The translations under genes and the position numbers were made by a program. This document shows positions 12,651 to 26,359 of a DNA stretch of 60,000 nucleotides, piece after piece. The notes beneath the pieces were generated by a model. The model was not told the origin of the DNA. It saw only the letters and a list, made by a program, of their open reading frames with translations, and did not search any database. Numbering within the stretch: the first letter of the stretch is position 1; the number at the start of each line of letters is the position of its first letter. This DNA is from Takakia lepidozioides (Eukaryota; Streptophyta; Takakiopsida; Takakiales; Takakiaceae): positions 54,376,001 through 54,436,000 of the forward strand of contig CM060733.1 of the NCBI GenBank assembly GCA_030704615.1. The letters are read 5' to 3'.

Positions 12651-15600
12651 ATCATTTTTCCCAATTGTATTCGACAATTGTTTTATTACAGACGCACGTG
12701 TAATACGATTGCCGCATAGCTTTATACTTTATACACACATTTATGAGCTCGTCTTTTTATAGTCTGTACTTTCCTTCCGTTTGTATCGCAAATGAGGAAA
12801 AGACACATTAAACCTCATCGGCTGTCTTTCTGTTCGAGATGTTGGGCAATGATACACATCCACTTTCCACCACTGCGAGTAGTCTGCGAGTGAACGACCT
12901 TCTGTTCGCTTCGTTGTACACACACGAACTTCTGGTGGGTACTAAGTTAGAATGTTTGTGTCGGACGGAGCTGGTTCATCTCGTCCCACTGGCCCGATGT
13001 GCTTCAGGCAGCTCGGTGTGGATTCTCGAGCTGCTTTGCTGTTCTTTTCTTCTTTCTCGTCAGCGAGTCCGGAGGTTTTAGTGTCAGGTAAGTACAATCA
13101 CGTCAGGTTCTGGGTTTTTCATAATTGCCAGTGCAGGATTTCAGTGATGGCTACAGGCAGGGTGGATTTCACGTGAAAAGCCACAAGGACAAAATAATAA
13201 AAGTGGCTTTTGTTTTTGGAGGTGAGAGTGATGGCGGGCCCACCCTCCCCGCTGCCCTTTCCAACCAGCAGCCTCTGTCTGCCAATCATTCTTCAGTGTT
13301 TGCTTTTCTTGGCTTTGGGCAAGCTGAGATGTGTGCCAGTAAGGGCCTGCCAACAACTCATCCCATCCCTTGTGGTTCTGGCAAGTGGACAGCATAGGGA
13401 TCCTTCATGCCATCAATGCTGTTGATAAGTTGGATGAAAGGGGGAAGGTGAAGACTGTCTGTTTTGAATGAAAAACTTTCTTTGCTTGAAAAAAACACAA
13501 AATAAAGTTCATCCGGCTGCAGCCTTAAAGATACCTAAGTGTAATTACTTTTTGTATCCGAATTTTGATGCCCCCTTAAAACGAACTTCATTGAATGGTG
13601 GGAAGAAAATAGTATAAGGATATTTTTCATTGAATTGGTGGGAAAATAGCATAAGGCCTCAATGAGGTTTCCCTGGCAGTGCCAGCGTAAAAAATAAAAA
13701 TAAAATGCAGATTAATATGATTATTAACATGATTTACAAGGGCCTTCTCTTTTTAAAAAAACCAAACAAAAAAGCAGATCTCCTCTTATTATAAATTAAA
13801 AAAGGGCCACCGACCCCTTTCTTTTAAATAAATATAAATAAATAAATGCAGGGTAGGTTTACAGTTTAGCCTGAAACCCAGAGTTTAAAAAAAGGAAGGA
13901 TTAGCTATAGCCGAGTTTAGCCGGAGCGCTGTCCGATCACGTGCGTGATATTGTGCATGCATGCATGCGGCCCGTCACTTAAACGTGCCATCATTCATCC
14001 ATTCAAACGTGCTTGACATGGCTCTTTTCCATCCATCCATCCATTCGGGACTCAATTTAGTGTCAAAGTGTGTCGTGGCATGATGGCACAGGAGACTATT
14101 TATTTTTACCTTTTATTGTAATTCTCAGAATTAGTACTGAATAATAATAATAATAATATAATATTCACGTGATTCCGAATAGGTGCGGATCATATTCGGT
14201 ACCCGGTATACAGGCTGGAAATGTCTACGGTAGGTATGTACCTAGGTAGGTACCTTGTACCTCCTGAACTGGCATGGGCATGTGATGTGCATGTGATGAG
14301 GATGCGTGACGAGGGGCATGGTCATCATGGGTGACTGGGTCCAGAAATGTAGGCAGCGGCCGTCAAAGTTTCAAACTGGGATTAAATAACAACAATAATA
14401 ACAATAATAATAACAATAATCATAATAAAAGTGCGGGAGGGAGCGTCAAGGGTCGACTTTACAAAATTTGGGCGAAGGTCAAGTCAATATTTAGGACCGG
14501 TTTCCGGCGTCAAAATTGCCGGCTCCCAGAATGGATGGATATTCTAGATGAGGATGCCTATGGATGAAGGGAATCCCAAACCCTAAGTCTGGATGAGTGA
14601 TGTTGGATGTGGGAATTTCATGCAGGCATGGAATGGAGACTACATATGAAGTTGACCTTTTGTTATTGAAGGGTAAAAAGTAAAAAAGTAAAAAGAGAGG
14701 GAGCTCATCTGCTATGTCACTGAGGGTCATGAAGGTGAAGATATTTTCTTAAAGCAAAGTTACATAAAGAGGTCAGAGGGGGCCAGCAGCATGTTCTGCT
14801 TGTTAGGCATGCTGTCAACCCCTCCCTGACAAGGAGTCTGGTCACTTGAAGACAAACATGGATGGTGTGTAGGGAACAACTTGGGAAGCTCGAACTGTGG
14901 AGAGTGCACTGGCTTTGTTGAAGATTTGGCAGATAACATGATCTTAAGAGATTTGGAAGACTAACATGAAGTTCAGAGATTAGGAGGATTGACAGGAGCC
15001 TCTTGAGAGGTGTGGAGAATTGGCACATCCATGCATTAAGACCCACCACCTTGAAAGACGGAGGTGGAGGGGCTAGTCACACTAGACATGAACCTTCGGA
15101 GAGCTTTTCTGAAATTGGGAAGAATGCTTTTCTGAATCGTTCTGTCTTGCCAACCACCTGGAAATGTTGACTTGGGTGGTCAGTCATGGCTTCTACTGTG
15201 CCTAATGCTCAACCATCAGGGTGAAGTGGGACTCCCACACCGACTCTCTCTCTGCTCCGATCACACAGATCACACAGCTCACACAGATCACGTGGGGTAG
15301 TCATGACTATGATGATGAAGAAAGTTTTGTAGGGTGATCACCAGTGACTCGCGATTGATGGTGACCTTATCACTGGCAATATTTGTGCTGGATAATTCTT
15401 CCCAGAGTAACTTGGAAGACCCTACAGCTTGCACCTGCACCGTGTTGGACCACATATAGTAGAGCCCTAGTTGTTTCTCCGCTGAACAAAATACAGTCGC
15501 CAAAATCCCAGTCCATTCCTTTAAGATGCTGCAAACCAGGGCATGGTGGACAAAACATTTCATCACTCCTGCTCTCGATTTAGGAGCCCCCCTTCAACCC

Positions 15601-16405
15601 AAGGGTACCCCTAAGTGTCATTTCCAACTGACTCCATCCAATGGAGCAGCCCGCTTGATTGGAACCAAAAAGACAGGCCAGCACAATAAAACAAGCAATG
15701 AACAAAAGAAACACAAAGACCTAACTACATTCATTCATGTCCTACCAACCTTCCATGCATCCTTATCCACATTTGGATGCTCTGACAGAAGTTCTTCTGA
15801 CAACAAAAAAACTTGAGCTACTCCAAGACATGTGCTCCTCGACACTTTCAACTCGACGACTCCACCCAACTAAAAATGATATGAACATAGGACCAAACCA
15901 ATGACAGGCCAAGAGCTGCCCCATCTGTGAGGTGGGAAGCCAACAGACTGGTTCATCTCCACCCATAACAGAACGACACACCTCAACTGTGTCACAATTT
16001 CATACCCAAATGCGCCCTTCACAGAGTAGACATGTGAAGAACAAACATGCAGAATACAGTTACTTTCGGCCTACTGAGCGCTATGTCGATGAGATAGGGG
16101 AAAAAGTTTTTACACCTAGGTGGAGGGGGTCAACATGGAGGGGCAAGAACAAACCATGCACTAAAATACTTACTTTGTATTTGAATGACCTGCTACAATT
16201 ACAACATGCATGTCCACGGATGTGGCAATCTACGTCAGCCTTGACATTTGGCCATCCTGTCCGATTCCCCAGCACGGGCTGATCACGCAAGTGCCATTAC
16301 AGCAAGGAAGCTGTGCCCTTTTTCTGTCTTGCCATTGCACCGCTTAATAAACATACTGCATACATAAATATTTGTACACCTCCATGGTCTCCGTATCCAA
16401 CAGAG
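12651..16405. other. Intergenic, between TOM1-like and SK genes
   Basis: No gene is supported. Features seen: AT-rich, short homopolymer stretch 13680-13860; alternating CATGCATGCATGC at about 13955; a nested GGTAGGTA/TACCTACC palindrome cluster at 14230-14265; AAT/AAC trinucleotide microsatellites at 14140-14160 and 14387-14430; imperfect ACACAGATCAC tandem units ending in a G-box-like CACGTGG at 15260-15296. The 3' UTR of the minus-strand TOM1-like gene should occupy the right end. Confidence 0.45.
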
Positions 16406-19400
16406 TCACCGGATTGGATGATACTGACCCGACAGACGCTTTGGCGGCAGTTTGCGCAAAATGTAGAGAACAAGTGCTGAAGGTATGATCTCCACAAGCT
16501 GTTTCAGGCCACACACGTTATTAGCATTCACCACACCCCTCTACTTCTGCACCTGGATGCTTCCCCAAAATCAGCAAGCAATGTGCATGAATCTTCGGAT
16601 CTGACGGTACCCTATATGGATGGATTTGCCAAAAGGACATGAATCACCTATTCAAGGCTATCCCCCATCTGCTACCTAGGTCCTAATGACAACCAAGCCA
16701 TATCTCCAGATTGAAACTAGGAGGAAATCGACCCAACTATAGTGAAGGCCACTCCACAAGGGAATGCATTCAAACCTGTTCCATGTGTCATCAATCTACA
16801 TCAGCAACTGTGAGTTGTAAAACAGGAGATCCAGTACTATTGAAGATACACCTAATGATCTACATCAACACAACACTCAATTTGAAATATGGCATACAAA
16901 ACCGAGGCTTGTCCTCACCGTGTAGTAAATGGCGTTCAAAATTGGATGATAAAGCACGTCTAGATCCACTTGTTTGTCAAAAACAGACAACGCCATCTGT
17001 CATTTGCAATTGTTACAGTTATGTTAGTATGGCACAGTAAACCGGACAGCTCATAACCTCAACAACTTCCTACCATCATAAGGTCTGGATTTGCAACACT
17101 GAGGATTAATCTTGTATCTTCCCTGAGAGATAACAGCAAGATGCCAACAGTATCAACCAGCAACCCTCTCCTCAGACCCTGTGCTCAACCAGTCTCCTCC
17201 CTTTTGGCAACACTGTGTATGCTTTTTGTTTCCATAGGGTGGGTTACAGACTCCATAGAAAAGACTTTGGCATGAGTTCTGCTTACAATGATAGACCGGA
17301 TTGTAAAACATGTGAAGCAGATCGCTGTCACACATCCAACCTGCCAACATGAAATATATCATCACATCAATAAGTAATACTCTAGCACATTCGCTCATGT
17401 TCAGCCCAAAATGGGTTAACACATTGTCTACAACAAATATCCATCTGAGGACCTGCAATCCTACCAACTTGAAAAAGCAGGTCCATGTCGAGAGGAACAC
17501 AACCATATTTGCACATAATGCTCGTGTCTGGATTGGAAGTTTGAGGACAAAAGATAAACATGCGTAAGTAAACAGACCTCGCGAAGCTTCTTTCTCCGAC
17601 CTTTGGACTCAATGGGGAATCGTCGGAGCATAAGAAACAGCCTGCATTTGCCACACCAGAAAAACCACCACCCACTTGAGTTGGGGAAAACTTGTGTACA
17701 ATTACCACTCCCCAGTCTTTCGAAAGATCATAACAGGGTCATACAACAGTGATTGAGGATCAGAACAAACTACTCAAACAAGTGCAGAATGCCACAAAAG
17801 TTTCCAGCACAGCCATGCTCACCTTCCTCCATACAGCAGAAAGCCAAGTGCTGCCATTAGTGACACAACTGCATCACACCACAAACCCTTAACATCCCAG
17901 GGATTTTTACAAAATCTAGGCACTCACAACTTGCAGAATTGGTCAACCTCGAAACAAAAAATGTCCAAAGAGTCTATACCAACAGTACTAAACAAGAACA
18001 ACACTTACAACTTGCTCTGGCACCAGGAACATCTGGAAGCTAAAACCCTGAAATTCAAGTAACTACATATCGAAACTCACATTGGAGAGGTAACCTAGAT
18101 AAATTGAGATAGCCAGATCCAAGGTCAAGAGAGCTTTCACAAAGATACTAGCACAAAACTTCAATACATGGAAGCAGAAATGACAAAAGGAGGAAGGAAA
18201 CCAGAAACCATTCTGCCACATTACTTAGAGAGTCAATCTAGAGCACGACACAGAACAACTATATCCTATATGACAGTGACCAGCTGTTATAACTCCCCTT
18301 GACTTCATCAATATGCACTAAGTTTGTGTCAAACTCGGAGGACTCGGCCAAGAAATAGTTAGTTACTACATACCAGCGAAGAAGAACTTTGCAATGGTCA
18401 TCATCACTGCACTTGGCGTCCACCATAAATATATCCAGATGCAAGCCTGCACAAAAGGTCCCACAACAATAGTGGTGAATGCCGGGATCGCTACAGAAAG
18501 CTCCAACGGATACTTAAGAACCTTACAAAACCTCTATAAGTTCTGCAGCGACTTTACCTGGATAAAATAGATCGCCCCGTTGGTTATTAAGAAGGCTGGA
18601 CGCAAACCATCTGTTGGGAGGCTGCGTGCCTGTTCCCGAACCCGAAACCTGAATTAGACTGGAAGATAAAATCACTTCTAATAAACCCACACAAGGATGC
18701 AAGTAAAAAACCCTATAACAACAAAGACAACAATGCAAAATAGAATAATTCCCAACCAACTCAGATGATGAGTTAATAAACCCTTGACACCATTCACATC
18801 CAAGAAGCCATAAAGAAGTAACACGATGAGTTGCTGGAATGAAAGTTGAAAGAGATGCCCAACATAAAGCAACCCAACCACTGTTCTTGGCTAGTAGATG
18901 AGTGCTACACCCTAGCTACTGCTCAGCACTTTCTCATGAAGACAAGAAATTGATTGGCATAGACACAAAGTTGAGAATCACGCTAAACGAATTGAGGATA
19001 ACGAGTGCCATATTGAGCTGGACTTCTACCTGGTGATATATTTCAGCCCAGAACAACACCAGCAGAGTATACGTGGTGAAGAACAATATGCCTGGAAGAT
19101 CTAGAAGGACGTGTTGAAAAATCTGAAAAACAAAGAGTCCATTTCAGCAATTAGCAACCCTTCACAGCCTGCACACACAGGCTCATGGGCATTTGCATTT
19201 ACCAAAGATTACCTAACCTCTACCAACAAGGTTTCAAGTGCGTAATCCCTAACAGGCCAGAATCCTTGGGACAGGGACAAGCATGAAATTAGGTCGCTGA
19301 ACTTGGTGTCACTGTAGGCTCCTCAATAAAAGCATGTTCCAATGATGCACAAACAGTGGGAATCCGAGGTGATCTGAAGTAGTTATTTTGTCCAAGAGAG

Positions 19401-20238
19401 GGCGAGTGCACAAAATGGCATACCTCAGGTTGCAGTGCCTGCACATCTTTCCGGAAGAAAAACACAGCAGCTCGAACTGCACCACGCAATCCACATCGCT
19501 TTGTAAGAAACGAATCCTAAGACGAGATTTTTTTTCAGAATCTTTGGATGGCGAGTGGAGGCAAGCATAACCAAAGCCTAACACAGAAAGTTTCCAAAGA
19601 ATATCTCACCTGCATTAACTATGAAATTGAGAAGGTGGAACACCTTCTGTGTCGTCCAGCCATACTCGGGCACTCGTAACTCAATCCGAATCAATTGGAT
19701 CTGCGAACTACCACTTTGAGTCATACACCCTCCACTGTGGAGAATACTAAAAAGGTACCACATTCCAGTCTATCAATTCTACTCCTCCATGAATGCGTTC
19801 CACCAACTCAGCACACATCGCACACATTGCAATAGGGGCATGAGTGCAGATGTTGCACATACCACCAGATCAACCATAACTCGCACAACTTTCTACCAAC
19901 CTCACAAAAATCGGAGAAACCAAAGATGGCAATACTCATACCAGGGCAATAAGAGCGATAACGGCGTAAGCAACTGCAAGCCCCCCAAAGATGCGCGTCT
20001 GCCACTCCTCGGATGTGTCCACCCGGTGCCACCAATCCACAACGCCCCGCAAACCCCCCTCCAGCATCTTGGTTTGCAACACAACCATCTCCATCATCTC
20101 CCTCCTCTCGCAATCCCCAAGCCTCGCTTGCTTTCCAGAATCCCTGGCGCTCTCCTCGCCCTCCCTTGCCCAGTGCTTGCGTGCAGCATCCCTAACCCTC
20201 CAGCCAGTGGGTGCGAGAGAGATGGATGTCGAGGCCAT
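16406..20238 (-). CDS. TOM1: TOM1/TOM3-family multi-pass membrane protein
   Basis: Member of the plant TOM1/TOM3/THH1 family (DUF1084), seven-span vacuolar/endomembrane proteins named for a host role in tobamovirus replication; the cellular role is less clear. Eleven minus-strand exons: 20238-19942, 19700-19610, 19476-19424, 19122-19030, 18629-18558, 18446-18374, 17868-17823, 17641-17578, 17340-17287, 16996-16919, 16498-16406. All junctions are GT...AG, phases agree, and the sum is 1014 nt (337 residues plus stop). Diagnostic stretches include [76 protein letters not shown] and the C-terminal [21 protein letters not shown]. The first ~70 residues are charged and unlike Arabidopsis TOM1; residues ~75-99 begin the first membrane span. 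Which paralogue (TOM1, TOM3 or THH1) cannot be decided by eye. No disruption seen. Confidence 0.95.
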
Positions 20239-20939
20239 CCCGACGGATGCAGAATCGACTTATTTCATCCTCTGTCCATCCTCCCACCACCCACATCGAC
20301 AGCTCAGTCACTCTCCTGCACAGTGCCGCAGCCACATGGAGAGCTCGTCTGTGAGCCAGCCATGCAGACTCGACAAAATCTTGCCACGGAGCATCCTTCA
20401 TCTTCAGCTTGAAGATGCGCTTCAGCTTGTGAATTCACTAACTTAGCTCATGTTATCTAGCATGGGTTCTGGAGAGTCGACTCTAGTTGTACTGTTAGGA
20501 TTCTGAAATCCTGGCACCCTTAATCGTGTATGATAAAACTAAACATTCTTGACAATCTGGAGGACTCTTGGGTGAGTGTGAAAGAGTTTGGTTTTGTTGA
20601 CCAGTATGGAGAAGGTGAGTGAGCTGATGAGGCCAGTGCGGGAAGCTGTGGAGGTAAACGGCCATCCTCCAGGCCAACTCGCATGAAAATTGAAAATCGT
20701 GATAGCGGTCGATACTAGAAAAGTTTTGTGTACACCCTGACTCTCTCTTGGGGGCAAGGTGGGATGTGAGCATCCTCCCCAGATTAAACATGGTGGGATC
20801 CGAGTAGTCGTGCTACAGTTTTGCAGTTTTCCTCTCTCCTTTTCGCAGTTCGGCTAGAGAGAGAGAACGTACTCATAAGACGCGTAGTTTGCCGTAGATT
20901 TGTGGCCATTGACCCCGCGCGAGGGACAGAAACTATCTT
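20239..20939. other. Upstream flank of TOM1-like gene
   Basis: No gene recognised. The 200 bases before the TOM1-like start are CT-rich on the plus strand and probably hold its 5' UTR and promoter. From about 20840 the sequence (tactcataagacgcgtag, ccccgcgcga) is related to 48260-48345, so the repeat territory begins here. Confidence 0.4.
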
Positions 20940-21930
20940 TGTCAGGGGCTGACACCGGTAGTATGACTTACCTTGGAACAGACAATTATCCGAGTTTTCC
21001 AGATATCCTCTACAAATCCCTTTACACAAGCATCAATCTGTTGTGTGTGATTTGCCCAATATCTAGGCCCCAAAAGGGCCTGGGCTTTTGACCTCAGCCT
21101 CGAGACTTTTGAACAAAGTTGGTAAACAGAGGTACAGGCACAATTCCCTTGATGGATTTGAAGAGGACGTGTCTCTCCGGTGAGAGTACCCAGGACAATG
21201 AATCAGAAAGTGAATATTAATGTCTTCAGCTTGCCACAACTACCATTTGCAATCCCCCTTTCCTCTCCGCTTCTGTTTGCTGTTCAAAGGTAGGCTTCCC
21301 GCCCTGAGTCTAGTGCTGAGGGTGGGTAAACCCTTGAGGTCATCCATGATTTCCTCTCCCATGTCACAGACTGGAAACAAGTTCAGGGAAGTTTTCTGCC
21401 TAACTTCATTTTCATCATACATTTTCCTGGCAACAGACATGGCTTCGGACACTACAGCATCTATAAGTCAGATTTATCCAGCAGGGTCAAGGCTTGCGGA
21501 CTTACATGCAGATCCGTGAGAATCTCCTCTACTCTCTTCCGCCAGTTTGACGGGGCGATCCTGCTTCCAAGATGTAGAGTCGATTAACTTAGGATACCTG
21601 ATATGTGGCGAGTTGACTGTCAACAGATTCATGGAGGCTCTTGTCGTGGTGCTTGTCAAATCCAGCCAAGTAGTTGTGAAGAAAAAACCGCTCATAACTC
21701 TAACGAATGCACGGTGAATGTCCGAAAGTGTGAGGGAACATAATTGTACGCACAAGTACTCATCAAATTCCATGGATGAAGACCTCACGGTAACATGTCA
21801 TTTATCTAATATAAGCCATCTCCTAAAGCCCAGATTTCTCCTGGAGAATATGGCCTCCATATTCATGAACCAAGGCATCAGAGAAGTCCATCCAAGCATT
21901 ATCACATATACCCTTGAACCGATGTGATCC
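20940..21930 (-). mobile_element. Composite repeat module B, copy 1 (retroelement-like relic)
   Basis: On the minus strand the frames 21788-21474 and 21452-21240 are near-identical to those of copy 2 (41554-41291, 41214-40978). Downstream translation reads HFLIHCPGYS, the second half of a Cys-Cys-His-Cys zinc-binding domain like those ending LINE-type reverse transcriptase proteins. Here the first CxxC is damaged (CKW-stop) whereas copy 2 keeps CQLCG. In-frame stops show it is a relic. No reverse transcriptase catalytic core is visible, so the retroelement assignment is inference. Confidence 0.45.
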
Positions 21931-22049
21931 AACCCCAGCTTCAAGCTCGGTGGAGAGAGGTCACTTAATGAGAGGTAGGCTGCAAAGAATCCCGGAGTGC
22001 ATTGAAGAGGATCCGAATCAGCACAGAGGAATGGTTGCAGGGAAGAAGT

Positions 22050-22860
22050 GAAAGGCATTTGTGGAAAATGCAATTCAAAAAACAAAACTATCATGTGGAA
22101 GAAAACTGGCCAAGGCAATCCATTCCTTCGCAATCAGCACCATAACCGACCTTCCAGTAGCTTATGAGTTTAGCTACAGGACAGCATTGAACCAAAAGGG
22201 TAGAACGATATCTACAAAAAAAATGGTGTGGATACGGGGAGAGAGCCTCACAATGAAAGCTCCCGGGCAGCTCGAGGTGTTCGGAGAGGACCACGTTTAT
22301 CCAACTTCTCCAGAGTTGTGAAAACTTTTTGTTGCGGAGGTTTCCTCTTATTAGCATTTTCTTGTGTTGGAAGTTGTTCCTCTGCAGTGTTTGTTGCTAG
22401 GCTTGGGAGAGAGTCAAGATGAACCACACCTGGAAGCCACATGAAGCGTGCTAACTGCAATTTCAAGAAAATTGAAAGTTTCTACTTCGAAATGTCGGCC
22501 CGATTCTCCTCTTCCACTCCCGCTGCACGGGTATTACATTCGTAGAGAAGAATCGTTTGCTGAAACCGGCACGTTGATTAGTGATACAGCCATTGTTTGG
22601 CAAGGGCAGGGATCCCATGCTTTCAGTCCACAACCGAGGCAATGCTACGTTGGTGTGGTTTATGAATTGAGCTACAGTTATAGAAGACTGCATCTTCGCA
22701 GGGAGACAGTGCTACAAACTGATCGAGATGGGGAGCAAAAACAACAGAAATCGGAGTTCCCTGAGGCTCGCTGGCTACCAACAGGAAATCGGTGAAACGG
22801 AAAGAATCGATGACGGTTTGTAGGTCTGATCGCTGGTAGTCATGTAAGCATCTACTGATC
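22050..22860 (+). repeat. Composite repeat module C, copy 1
   Basis: This module recurs at 51690-52760 (same strand) and 42230-42700 (inverted). A plus-strand frame with TITDLPVAYEFSYRTAL and APGQLEVFG is conserved in copy 3, and a second frame holds VWQGQGSHAFSPQPRQC in both. The conserved peptides suggest it derives from coding sequence, but I do not recognise the parent protein. Frames are broken by stops and indels. Confidence 0.45.
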
Positions 22861-23324
22861 ATGATCTATACTCGACTGCAAGCAGCATGGGAAACGAAGA
22901 TGGACACTCTTCCGTTAAGGCGAAGACGATCCGAAAAAGAAACACCTACTTTCTTGAAAGACGGCAGCCTGAAAAAGGAAACCCCAGCAAAAAAAACAAA
23001 AAGGAAACACTTGATTCAGTGTTTTTTTTTTCAAATTTTGAAAAGAACAGGACTGGCTACTGAGTTTTGCAGGAAATAGCCATATTTTCTGCTCATCCAC
23101 TGAAATTTGGACAGAATCATCCTCCTCTGTACTTTCATCCATGTATATCATCCATATTAGGCGAATTCATCCAAGATTTATATTTGTTTTTGAGAATTTT
23201 GGCGATTTCATCCATGAGAAAACAGGGAATTTACGACAGAATATTCGATTTTGATTTTTGAGGTCGAAAAAGTGCGAAATTTCGCCAGAAATAAAAACAC
23301 TTACTTGATTGGATAGAAACGAAG

Positions 23325-23906
23325 ATAGGGGAAAGAAATAAAAGAACCCTCAAAACCCTAAAGGCCTAAACCGAGACTTACTCCTAATGCTTCTCCGTTC
23401 TCTCTCCTCTAAGGGAATTTGTGTTTGAAGCTCCATCTCCTTGTTATGTCTCAATTAAAGTAGGCCAAATGGATCGTCGAGTTCCTGCCATGGATGGCCC
23501 TCAACCCGATATGGCAGCATTAAAGGACCCGACCTTTGGACAAGAAATTTCTCGAGTTGCAAACATGCCGCCCCTTTTGTATTTTGCCAACGAGGTGGTG
23601 GAGATCCAGTAGAACCCGCAAGACCTCGGGTTGACAATGGGAGAACTTCACCAAAGCATGCAGCAGGTACAATAGCAAATGCAACAAACACTTGTTGTGC
23701 AAATGAACCTGGGGTTCTCGCAGCTGGACCACAAGTGTTCTGCGAGAGCCATCAATTCCTCGCCTCTTCTCACGTCGCCATTACAGCCGGTTGTGGATAG
23801 CCATGGAAATGTCCCACATAACTTTCCTGCAACGAAAGTTGATGTCATGTTGTTGGAGGAAGCTCCATTGGATACTCGTCCAAGAAGTTGGTTTGTAAAA
23901 CTTTGA
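23325..23906 (+). pseudogene. Composite repeat module A, copy 1 (coiled-coil gene relic)
   Basis: The leader (AAACCCTAAA near 23355, then a CT-rich stretch) matches 53020-53130, so this copy retains a 5' UTR-like region. The frame from 23421 reads MDGPQPDMAALKDPTFGQE and, after a stop near 23610, a Gln/Met-rich heptad-like stretch and GNVPHNFPATKVDVMLLEE. The C-terminal part seen in copies 2 and 3 (LLHAY...KRSVIALHLGF) is replaced by unrelated sequence. Family function unknown. Confidence 0.4.
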
Positions 23907-24800
23907 ATGGTCTCCATTTTGAAAAGCTACCATTTCTGGAAACTATTGAACTACGTCCAGAATCATGTCTATGGTAAACATGTCAATGGAGAAAACAGTG
24001 ACCACGTGCTCTCTCTACACTCATGTTCAGTCATCTTCTTTGTTAAAACCAATGCATTCTAAAACCACAATGTCTTCGAATGATTGCATCTGCATGGAAT
24101 GGTTCACCTTATAAGTGTGTAATTAGGAGTCAATTGCTAATTGTGATGGCTGCAGAAGGTGGAGCGAAACATAGCCACTCTGACGACCCTGGGTAGGTGC
24201 AGACAAACTCATGTTCTGCCTATTCAATACATTCCGGTAACCTGGCATAATACAGAACTCGCATTGCAATTTCTCTGATGAAAAGCCTTCGGTGAGCACA
24301 TAGATATGCTTAGGAGCTGTGGCCAAATTTACTTCTCTGTCTAATTAGGTTTTGAATGGATCCCAAAAAAACTTCTAGGCTGTGGGGAGAAGATTTTTTA
24401 GGTTGTCAGCAAGAACCTGTCTAAACCTGTGGCTAATAATGCACATTAGGACAAGTCATCCCTGCCCTCAAACCTTGATACCTCCCAGTCACAAACATGG
24501 CATGTATGTACACCTCTGGCAGTGCGGTGTTTGGCAGAAGTAGCTAAACCTGCCACAACCCAACTAGTCTGCCATTGTCGCTTTACCTGTAGTGCCCCCT
24601 GAGAGCATGCGGTGTTTTTAAACTGCTCCTCTACATTTCAGTGGCCTATTTAAGGCCTCATAGGTCAGTGGCACGTTTTCTAGTGTTGTAAATCTAGAAA
24701 TACTGCCTAGAAGTTATTTTGGCAAGGAAAGCTTCTCATAGCGTTTCACTTATTCCATTCCAGACTGGGTTGGCAATACTTTGTGGCAGTACATGTGGCC
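23890..24800 (+). repeat. Composite repeat module D, copy 1
   Basis: Non-coding repeat shared with 43790-44340 (direct) and 57040-58020 (inverted). Landmarks in all three are TCTCTGATGAAAAGCC, GTTTTGAATGGATCC, the TAGGCTGTGGGG phrase and CACATTAGGACAA. No terminal repeats found. Confidence 0.5.
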
Positions 24801-26359
24801 GTGAGAGAGAGGGGGGATTAGAGATAGAGCAAAGAGATCCACAAAACTGAGTGGTACATGGATGTTTGCGTAGAAGTGAAGGTTAAATGCCTCTGTTTTT
24901 TCCGCAATTTGTTGAGTGGATGTAGTGGTTGCCAAGGTGAAGCTAGTAAAGTTCAATTTTTTGGGATATAACAAGGTAGATGTGTAGCCTCAATTAACTC
25001 GCTAGAGGTCATTTTTCAGGGGTTGAAATTTGCCCAATGGCGGGCCATCAATGACCGGCTCTAACCGGTCATCCCATTATGGATGACCGACTATAATCGG
25101 TCCAATATTTTCAAAAAACGTATCTCGAAAAAATAGATATGCATAAATAGCATCCATTGTACAAGATACCTTTTTTTGATGAGGTTATTTAGGGAGTCTT
25201 ATAGAGTTGGATCAATATGTTAATTGAAAGGGTTAAGATGGAGAAGAAAATAGACTATCTATTATTATTATTTTTTAAAGCAAATTTAGAATATTTAACA
25301 ACTAAAATAACTCATAAGAACGAGCCCCCCTTACCTTGAGCATGAGTATTGAGAGATTAGATGCAAACATTCAGCTGTTGGTTTGAATCAGTTTGCAATC
25401 AGCCTCGATTGGATAGCTTGATAAGAGTTTGATTGAGATGAAACCATCGGGGAGAGTGTTGAGGTCAGTGAGTGGAACCGTAGCAAGGCCTCAGGTTTCG
25501 GCAATCTCACAACCCTACCAAAGATCCGGCCCTTTGAATAGTTTAAGGCTTGAAGAAGAAAGGAGTCGTATTAAATGTGAAGGTGGATGGTGGAGAGGCA
25601 TGCAGGAGCAGCCATGTCTCGTTTGGGCTTTACTCGCTGCCAAGATGCAGCGTCAACGATTTTTAAGCTGTGGCAATGGCGATGAAGACAGGGGGTTGTC
25701 CAAGGATTACGAGGAGCATCGACCATTGGGTATGTCCATCCTGCACACCGAGAAAAAGAGAGAGAGAGACTCGAGATAGAGGCTTCTTCATGATGCATGA
25801 GTACCACAGGAAAAAATTTGTTCATCCAATTCTTGTGGACTTTTAGCATTCGTTCTTTGAGGGTTTCGTTGGAGAAAGGATGATATGCATCCGATGAGGC
25901 CTCGTGAAACTGGTTTTGCTTGGAAATCATCTTTCTTCGAAGCTTGGAAACTTCTAGGGCTCTCGGTTTGGAGGCCGTTGCGTGTGACAGATTCTCTGAG
26001 TTTGGCTTTGCGCCTTTGTGCATTGTTTTTCGCTCTCATTACTCGAGCAACACCTTAGCGGCTTTATTTCTTGGCTTTATTCCTGTAGTGGTTGACATAG
26101 GTTTTCAACTCTTTCCTTTCGGCATGTGGTTTTGTGTGAACGCGACGGATCATAGACTCCAGTTTCATTTATGTGCAGTTGTTCTGCATCTTTACTTCCA
26201 CATTGGTCCAACGCCAATGTTTAGCATGCATGTCCTTCTCTTCTCCCCTCCTTCGATATGCAACTCAGCAGACAATAACACTTCTATTTTATTTCCTGCA
26301 TTTCAGCTTGTATCTCTCATTGGCTCTTAGGGGGAATTGATGTTTCAGCGGCTTCATTG
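24801..26359. other. No gene recognised; possible 5' region of next gene
   Basis: AT-rich at 25080-25320, with a short inverted phrase (gaccggctctaaccggtc, 25052-25070). Open frames at 25429-25779 and 25920-26330 (+) have no motifs. Because they precede the gene at 26360 on the same strand, part may be its 5' UTR or an upstream exon. Confidence 0.35.

Noticed and set aside
20900-24800. LTR retrotransposon for the composite repeat
   Set aside because: No long terminal direct repeats, primer-binding site or polypurine tract seen; modules occur independently and inverted.
25920-26330. 136-codon frame upstream of the header/nuclease-like gene
   Set aside because: Hydrophobic and Phe/Leu-rich by composition, no domain, no clear splice link; more likely UTR or intron.
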